Shown in pieces: positions 47,807-56,392 of a stretch of DNA of 56,392 bases (positions are counted from its first letter, which is position 1; each line of letters begins with the position of its first letter). A program made the position numbers and the translations under genes. The stretch is from Sedimentisphaerales bacterium (GTDB lineage Bacteria; Planctomycetota; Phycisphaerae; Sedimentisphaerales; Anaerohalosphaeraceae): positions 1-56,392 of the forward strand of contig JAFGPC010000023.1 of NCBI GenBank assembly GCA_016926155.1, in the 5' to 3' direction. The notes under the pieces were generated by a model. It ran no database searches, had not been told where the DNA came from, and saw only the letters and a list, made by a program, of their open reading frames with translations.

Positions 47807-49348
47807 TTACTTCCTTGCATGATTACAGACATATTCTGCCAGAAGGCTTACACCATAACCGATCGAGCCAGGGAAGACTCCTTGTTTTTCACCATCCACC
47901 ATGCCAACCCCAGCCATGTCGATATGGGCCCATTTATTTTCACCGGCAAACGTTCCCAGAAAGGCCCCAGCCGTACAGGCCCCCCCCCACTTGCCACCAA
48001 TATTTTTAAGCTCGGCTATCTTACTTTTCATAAGTTCCAAGAACTCCTCACCACATGGTAGATGCCAAACTCGATCCCCGGTCACCTGAGCGGCAGCCTT
48101 GATCTGTTCGACCTGCAAATCGTTATTACTCATCAAACCGGCCATCCCCTCACCCAGGGCGACCACGCAAGCACCGGTAAGAGTAGCGATATCAACAATG
48201 AAATCGCATTTCTGCTGAACGGCATAATGAATAGCATCACAGAGAATCATGCGGCCTTCGGCATCGGTATTCTGGATTTCGACGGTTTTCCCGCTGTACG
48301 TATGGATAATATCCCCGGGACGGTAGCTGCCACCGCCGGGCATGTTTTCAGCCGAAGGGATAATTCCGAAAACCCGGATTTTAGGCTTGAGGTGAGCAAT
48401 TGCCTGCATCGCACCCAAGACCGCAACTCCGCCGGATTTGTCGAACTTCATCTCCTGCATGCCTTCGGATGGTTTGATACTGATACCGCCGGAATCGAAA
48501 GTAATCGCTTTTCCTACAAGACCGATAGTCAGAGTAGATTTTGTTGCTTTGGCTGGGCTGTACTTGAGCACGATAAAACGGGGCTTACTTATGGAACCTT
48601 GCCCGACAGCAAGAATGCCGCCCATCTTTTTAGCGCGAATTTGTTTGTCATCCCAGACCGTACAGGTCAGGCCCGATATTCCTCTCACCATCTTTCTGGC
48701 CTCGTCAGCCAATGCCGACGGATTGACCACATTGGCGGGTCGGTTCATGATGGTCCGGGCAAAGTTGCGGGCATCGCCAAAGATGCTTCCAATACGAACG
48801 CCCCTATCCAGTAAACGAACATGAGCGGCATCTGCATCGACAATCGTCGCTGTCAATTTGGCAGGCCGACTATTATCCTTTTCGTTTACGAACTCATCAT
48901 ATCGATACCCACCCAAAAAAATGCCTTCCGTGATAGCTCTACTCAGTGTTTCAAAATTAAACTTACGCTTGTCCAGATCCTGATGAATGGCCACTGCAAA
49001 GGTGCCGGCTTTAAGATCAACCGCTTTTTTTGCTCCCAGAGCAGCGGCTTTTCGAAGTGTATCCATCTCCGTCTTTTCTTTTTCTCCCAATCCCACAAGC
49101 AGCAGCCGTTTTGCCCCGATCTTGCCTTCCGTATACAACAAAACGGTCCGCTTCGACTCTCCTTTGAAGTCTCCCAGTTTACGGACCTGCTCTACTGCTC
49201 CTTTGAGCTTTATATCCAAGGCTTTGCCCAGCAAACTGACATGATCCTTGAAAACTCCCACGGATAGGAGGTCTGTTTTGATGCTGAACGGATCGGATTT
49301 TGTAGCTTTTACAGTTATATGAATCATTTGTTTCATCATCTTGTTCAC
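47807..49348 (-). CDS. pepA: Leucyl aminopeptidase, M17 family
   Basis: The product has 513 residues. It has the M17 catalytic region [19 protein letters not shown] with the metal-binding Lys and Asp, [12 protein letters not shown], and NTDAEGRM with the metal Asp and Glu plus the bicarbonate-site Arg. [15 protein letters not shown] is also present. The start GTG 49348 overlaps the prfB stop by 4 bp (GTGA), so the two are coupled. It removes N-terminal residues from peptides in the cytoplasm as a hexamer. The NTDAEGRL signature ends in Met here, a mild change. Confidence 0.95.
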   Translation of the reverse strand: MNKMMKQMIHITVKATKSDPFSIKTDLLSVGVFKDHVSLLGKALDIKLKGAVEQVRKLGDFKGESKRTVLLYTEGKIGAKRLLLVGLGEKEKTEMDTLRKAAALGAKKAVDLKAGTFAVAIHQDLDKRKFNFETLSRAITEGIFLGGYRYDEFVNEKDNSRPAKLTATIVDADAAHVRLLDRGVRIGSIFGDARNFARTIMNRPANVVNPSALADEARKMVRGISGLTCTVWDDKQIRAKKMGGILAVGQGSISKPRFIVLKYSPAKATKSTLTIGLVGKAITFDSGGISIKPSEGMQEMKFDKSGGVAVLGAMQAIAHLKPKIRVFGIIPSAENMPGGGSYRPGDIIHTYSGKTVEIQNTDAEGRMILCDAIHYAVQQKCDFIVDIATLTGACVVALGEGMAGLMSNNDLQVEQIKAAAQVTGDRVWHLPCGEEFLELMKSKIAELKNIGGKWGGACTAGAFLGTFAGENKWAHIDMAGVGMVDGEKQGVFPGSIGYGVSLLAEYVCNHARK

Positions 49349-50464
49349 CCGGCTTGTTTATTTTTCTTCTGGCTACGGTATTTTAAATAGCTCTCAATAA
49401 ACGGTTCAATATCTCCATCAAGAACGGCTGTGACATTGCCTGTCTGGTGGTCGGTACGGTGATCCTTGATCATCTGGTAGGGCTGGAGAACATAACTACG
49501 AATCTGATTGCCCCAGGCGATTTCTCCTTTGTTGCTGTAGAGTTTGGCCAGTTCGGCGTCGCGCTTCTGTTTTTCCAGCATATACAATTTGGCTTTAAGC
49601 ATCTTCATGGCCTCAGCGCGGTTTTTATGCTGACTGCGGTCATTCTGGCACTGGACGACAATACCGGTCGGTTCGTGGGTAATCCGTACCGCCGAGCTGA
49701 CCTTGTTGACATGCTGCCCGCCGGCGCCGCTGGCACGATAAGTGTCAATCCGAAGATCGTCTTCGTCGATTTCGATATCGACATCGTCATATTCGGGGAT
49801 GACATCGACGGCGGCAAAACTGGTATGACGACGTGATTGTGAATCAAAGGGACTGATGCGAACTAAACGGTGTACACCCGTTTCACACGACAGCTTGCCA
49901 AATGCGAACGGACCGGACACACGGAGAGTCACCGAACGGATACCCGCTTCCTCGCCCGGCGTCAGATCCATTTCTTCATACTTGTATTTATTATCTTCGA
50001 AGTACCGAGTGTACATGCGGAAAAGCATATTGGCCCAGTCACAACTCTCGGTCCCCCCAGCCCCGGCATGGATACCGAAAAAGCAGTCGCGCATATCGTC
50101 CGGGCCGTTGAGCATCCCGGAGACTTCGATTTTATCGCAACGGGCCTGGAGCGCACTCAAATCATCTTCGACCGAAGTCAGTGTTTCCGTATCCTGCTCT
50201 TCTGCGGCAAGGTCGAACAATTCGCGCAAATCAGCGATCGCAATGGTTGCTTCCTCGACAGGCTCGATCACGGTTTTCAACGCTGTCAATTGGGAAATGA
50301 GCTTTTGGGCGGTTTCCTGATTGTCCCAAAAGCCGGGCCTGGCCATCTGGTCCTCCAACTGCTGTCGTTTTGCCTTTTTCGCAGACACTTCAAAGCCAGT
50401 CCCGAATGTGTTGCACCCGGGCCTCCATATCCGCAATCGCGGTTTTCAATTCCGATATTTCCAT
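49345..50464 (-). CDS. prfB: Peptide chain release factor 2, programmed +1 frameshift
   Basis: The coding sequence is read as 50464-50393 (24 codons from ATG), then, skipping one base, 50391-49345, to give 372 residues. The frame-0 part ends in CTT-TGA at codon 25 (TGA at 50390-50392), with a CGGGAC stretch just before it that can act as an internal Shine-Dalgarno. This matches the classic RF2 autoregulatory slip. The protein has the SPF codon-recognition motif (204-206 in RISPFDSQ) and GGQ (248-250 in SGAGGQHVN), in near-identical positions to E. coli RF2. GAGGA precedes ATG 50464. The gene is coupled to pepA. Confidence 0.95.
50390..50400 (-). promoter_or_regulatory. RF2 recoding site (CTT TGA slip)
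   Basis: On the minus strand the sequence reads GACTGGCTTTGA. The Leu codon CTT can slip to TTT before TGA, and the frame resumes with GAA. E. coli has CTT TGA C; here the base after TGA is A. Low RF2 would favour slipping and restore RF2 levels. Confidence 0.9.
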
Positions 50465-50556
50465 GCGATTATTCCTCTTGAATCTGTTTTGTAAACTAGC
50501 TTTATAGCCGCAGTGAAACGATTCTGCAAGGATTCATCGCCATAATCGAGATTCTG

Positions 50557-51045
50557 TCATGATTCCCGAAGTCGCTTTTCATAGCTTAGGGGTACGACCA
50601 GAACGGCACATTCGGCCTTTCGGACGATTTTTTCAGTCACATTTCCAAATAAGGCCTTTTCCAGCGAGGTGCGCCCCTGGCGGCCAATCACGATTAAATC
50701 GACCTGTTTTTCGGAAGCAAATCGTAGAATTTCCTGATAGTCCCGCCCAATCCGGAACTCGACGTAAAACGGAATTTTTTCCGGCAATCGGGAGCGATAG
50801 ATACGGTCAATCCGTTCATCGATGTCATGGCGTGCCTTCTCGTCCACGCCCTCCACCTCATAGATATAGGTCTTCCAGAATTGTGCCTCGGATTCCGGAA
50901 CCACGTGCAGCAGATACAGTTCACAGCCAGGCCTGCGTTGGGCGGCATCGATTGCAAACGTAAAGGCGAAGTCGGCATTTTCGGAAAAATCCGTACAAAA
51001 CAGAATCCGTTGAAAAACCGTGATTGAATCCCGGGATTTGTTCAT
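50557..51045 (-). CDS. Universal stress protein (UspA family)
   Basis: The product has 162 residues. The fold starts ITVFQRILFCTDFSENADFA. The ATP-binding tail is VIGRQGRTSLEKALFGNVTE, matching the family G-x2-G-x9-G-(S/T/N) pattern with the final residue Asn. An AAGGTG lies 5 bp upstream of ATG 51045. It is a single-domain cytoplasmic protein of stress adaptation, with its own promoter and a palindrome near the start site. Its exact role is unknown. It ends 92 bp before prfB. Confidence 0.92.
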   Translation of the reverse strand: MNKSRDSITVFQRILFCTDFSENADFAFTFAIDAAQRRPGCELYLLHVVPESEAQFWKTYIYEVEGVDEKARHDIDERIDRIYRSRLPEKIPFYVEFRIGRDYQEILRFASEKQVDLIVIGRQGRTSLEKALFGNVTEKIVRKAECAVLVVPLSYEKRLRES

Positions 51046-51090
51046 ATTTCACCTTGTCTGAGTTATTGTATCGCAAACGTACACGGATCT

Positions 51091-51106
51091 TGATCCCTAT
51101 GGATCA
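51091..51106. promoter_or_regulatory. Palindrome near usp transcription start, possible operator
   Basis: TGATCC-CTAT-GGATCA is a 6-bp inverted repeat around a 4-base spacer. It lies about 5-20 bp downstream of the -10 box of the usp promoter. This spot suits a repressor, but a hairpin in the mRNA leader is equally possible. Confidence 0.35.
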
Positions 51107-51111
51107 TCAGG

Positions 51112-51139
51112 ATTATACCCCTTTTCTATCCATTTACAA
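51112..51139 (-). promoter_or_regulatory. Probable sigma-70 promoter of usp
   Basis: On the minus strand a perfect -10 TATAAT (51112-51117) is preceded, with a 16-bp spacer, by TTGTAA (51134-51139). The predicted start near 51105 gives a leader of about 60 bases. Confidence 0.6.
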
Positions 51140-51262
51140 CAAGGCCTAACGAAGTGAAATAAAGGAAGCAATCCAGGATGTGGTCGCGTATGATGTTTGT
51201 ATAGTGGCACCGCATTGTGTCGGAGAAATCCTACATCCAGCCACACCATCAGTAAAAGTAGA

Positions 51263-53476
<2,214 letters not shown>

Positions 53477-53504
53477 TTATATGTAATTTGACGCAAATCA
53501 AGTT

Positions 53505-55132
<1,628 letters not shown>

Positions 55133-55152
55133 TATATCCTCCTGCAAACTGG

Positions 55153-55164
55153 TACGTATACGTA
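55153..55164. promoter_or_regulatory. Probable MarR operator
   Basis: TACGTATACGTA is a perfect 12-bp palindrome abutting the -10 box of the marR promoter and covering the predicted start site. Binding here would block transcription, the classic MarR autorepression layout. Confidence 0.6.
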
Positions 55165-55191
55165 TTATATGTTCGAGCATACAGATGTCAA
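55164..55191 (-). promoter_or_regulatory. Near-consensus sigma-70 promoter of marR-esterase operon
   Basis: On the minus strand TTGACA (55186-55191) and TATAAT (55164-55169) are separated by 16 bp. Both hexamers are perfect, which suggests strong transcription that needs repression. Confidence 0.8.
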
Positions 55192-55621
55192 ATAAAACTT
55201 CGATGTACAGAACTTTTTGTCTTTTTTTTGTGATGCTTTTCTATTCGGATCAACCCCAAAAAGTTGGTGTGTTGGATTAAATCTATGGGTTTAAGCTATA
55301 TAATAAGATGGGTTTGTTGTATGTTGGACGCCTGGAATGGCATCGAGTTTTCAAAATAACGCAAATTATAATGCGGCCTATTGGTGCAAACTGCCCCCCG
55401 GCTAAACGCCTCTCCAGCAATCTTTTCCCACGGCAGAAAACCTGCCTTGGAAATCATTGTTGCCGTAGTACATCTTAAAAATTATTAATGATTTAATGCC
55501 ATTACATCGACATGCAATACCCATCCGGATTTTATCAGACTCATATAAAAAATGTTACTTGGTCCTAACAAATTTGTTTCCTATAGTTTACTGGGCAAGT
55601 TGCCTTTTTGGGAGGAATATA
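55192..55621. other. Intergenic region between marR operon and pseudopilin gene
   Basis: This 430-bp stretch separates divergent genes. It holds the probable pseudopilin promoter near its right end. I see no gene, terminator or repeat in the rest. Confidence 0.5.
55559..55587 (+). promoter_or_regulatory. Possible promoter of the pseudopilin gene
   Basis: TTGGTC (55559-55564) and TATAGT (55582-55587) are 17 bp apart, about 35 bp before the GTG start. Both are imperfect. Confidence 0.4.
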
Positions 55622-56104
55622 GTGAGTACAAATTCGATGCCAGCATGTCGATCCGGCTTTACCCTCATCGAGATACTCGTCGTTGTGGTAATTATGGGTA
55701 TTCTGGCAATGATTGTCATCCCCACTTTTGGGGATGTAACGAGTGATTCCCTGCAGTCAGCCTTTGTCACGGATATTAAAACCTTTGCCAGTGCCGAAGC
55801 CATCTATCGATGTAAAACCATGTCTTTCCTTGAGGATTCCTCGTCAGGCGTGTGTCCCGCCGGTTTTGAGCCTTATATCGACGAAGATAAGTGGGAAGCC
55901 GGCACTCCTCTGGGGGGCGTATGGGATGCGGAATTGAATTCGTTCGGGATCATCTCTGGTTTGGGGGTGCATTTTCAGGCCGGACCCCGAAAAGATGATG
56001 CTTTCATGATTGAAGTGGATGCCCTTTTGGACGATGGCGACCTGGCAACCGGTATTTTCCGGAAAATTGCAGATGACCGCTATTATTTAATCGTTCATAA
56101 CTGA
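55622..56104 (+). CDS. Type II secretion/type IV pilin-like pseudopilin
   Basis: The product has 160 residues from GTG 55622, supported by GGGAGGA 5 bp upstream; longer in-frame starts would put extra residues before the leader. The prepilin leader ends SGFTLIE, with cleavage after Gly and Glu at mature position 5, and continues into the hydrophobic helix ILVVVVIMGILAMIVIPTF. The rest is a polar C-terminal domain with two Cys (YRCKTMS and SGVCPAGFEPYIDE) that could form a disulphide. Many planctomycetes have large sets of such pseudopilins of unknown role. The downstream partial gene may or may not be related. Confidence 0.9.
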   Translation: MSTNSMPACRSGFTLIEILVVVVIMGILAMIVIPTFGDVTSDSLQSAFVTDIKTFASAEAIYRCKTMSFLEDSSSGVCPAGFEPYIDEDKWEAGTPLGGVWDAELNSFGIISGLGVHFQAGPRKDDAFMIEVDALLDDGDLATGIFRKIADDRYYLIVHN

Positions 56105-56250
56105 ATCCCTATAATTTACGCCCTTTCGATGCTTTTTCGTAAAATCGGCCCAATCCTATCCCTGATACCCTTAGGTATCGCCCACATCCTTTCTATTGAG
56201 CATCTCCAAAACCGATTCACGCTAAAAATGCCGGGATTTGCCAAAATTCC

Positions 56251-56279
56251 TTGACATCCAGACCCAACCCCTTTATTGT
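56251..56279 (+). promoter_or_regulatory. Probable sigma-70 promoter of the right-edge gene
   Basis: A perfect TTGACA (56251-56256) and TATTGT (56274-56279) are separated by 17 bp. The predicted start near 56286 gives a leader of about 70 bases that begins with an inverted repeat. Confidence 0.65.
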
Positions 56280-56285
56280 GGCGGA

Positions 56286-56319
56286 ATTCTCTGCCGGTGG
56301 TCGGCAGGACACAGAGAAT
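56286..56319 (+). promoter_or_regulatory. Alternative hairpins in the leader of the right-edge gene
   Basis: ATTCTCTG (56286-56293) pairs with CAGAGAAT (56312-56319). Inside, CTGCCG (56291-56296) pairs with CGGCAG (56302-56307). The two stems share three bases, so they compete or stack. The structure could be an operator or a 5' RNA stabiliser. Confidence 0.35.
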
Positions 56320-56354
56320 GTATGTAATGATAGAAATTTTGGAGGTTCAATTCT

Positions 56355-56392
56355 GTGGCAAAGGAACTGGCCCGTGAGCTGATCTCAGCGGG
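56355..56392 (+). CDS. Start of an unidentified gene, cut by window edge
   Basis: GTG 56355 is preceded by GGAGG with a 9-bp spacer and a good promoter. Only about 12 residues are visible (MAKELARELISA), too few to name a family. Confidence 0.6.
   Translation, partial: MAKELARELISA

Noticed and set aside
48062-48814. Plus-strand open frame of 250 codons opposite pepA
   Set aside because: It is antisense to conserved M17 catalytic blocks and has no family resemblance or ribosome-binding site.
50393-50436. prfB start at an ATG in the main reading frame upstream of the slip site
   Set aside because: Residues before the slip (MRIWRPGCNTFGTG) are unlike RF2, whereas the frame-0 leader has a ribosome-binding site and the CTT TGA recoding site.
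56164-56179. GATACC-CTTA-GGTATC hairpin as a terminator for the pseudopilin gene
   Set aside because: The stem is short and AT-containing, and no T-run follows on either strand.

Overview
The window looks like a chromosomal segment of a planctomycete, most likely class Phycisphaerae (Sedimentisphaerales-like). The main clue is the pair of large secreted proteins at the left end, which combine CotH-kinase, lamin-tail, PKD, LamG and dockerin-like modules. One of them ends in a Cys-containing dockerin-like tail of a kind I associate with this group. This is a judgement from protein style, since no rRNA or marker tree is available. Nothing here suggests a phage, plasmid, insertion sequence or CRISPR locus.

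Layout. 1-7550 (minus): two extracellular multidomain proteins; the first runs off the left edge. 8066-10944: housekeeping genes (a DJ-1/YajL-like protein, a glyoxalase-II-like hydrolase, and a YacL-like membrane PIN/TRAM protein). 10941-15705 (minus): a sugar ABC-importer operon (binding protein, double ATPase, permease) ending in a tagaturonate epimerase (UxaE) homologue, so its cargo is probably a hexuronate. 15706-16321: a non-coding stretch with a strong plus-strand terminator and other foldable sequence.

16322-46075 is a ~30 kb surface-polysaccharide locus. It begins on the plus strand with DUF2752, VanZ, ATP-grasp and WecA-type genes. It continues on the minus strand with GNAT-like proteins, a formyltransferase, three glycosyltransferases, a Wzy/ligase, an unknown exported protein, a serine-acetyltransferase-like protein, two more ATP-grasp proteins, a Wzx flippase, DUF362, a DUF2723 glycosyltransferase and a UbiA-type phosphoribosyltransferase. 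The nucleotide-sugar genes follow: WbpE, WbpD and WbpB (UDP-2,3-diacetamido-glucuronate), Fcl and Gmd (GDP-L-fucose), a UDP-glucuronate 4-epimerase, GalU, a GHMP kinase resembling plant glucuronokinase, and a URO-D-like protein. Many of these genes overlap by 4 bp, which implies translational coupling.

46355-51045 (minus): PTPS/folE, pepA, prfB (with a programmed +1 frameshift site) and a universal stress protein. 51263-55132 (minus): a MarR-type regulator followed by two secreted esterases carrying three CE1-like catalytic domains, behind a near-consensus promoter with a perfect palindrome. 55622-56392 (plus): a pseudopilin gene and the start of another gene.

The most interesting proposal is that glucuronokinase-like kinase, GalU and 4-epimerase form a bacterial salvage route from free glucuronate to UDP-GlcA and UDP-GalA. 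It would feed the polysaccharide locus in place of a UDP-glucose dehydrogenase, which is absent from the window. Other notable points are three divergent ATP-grasp enzymes in one locus, an overlapping UbiA/DUF2723/DUF362 block, a tandem PTPS protein whose first half lacks the metal ligands, and the unexplained structured region at 15.9-16.1 kb.
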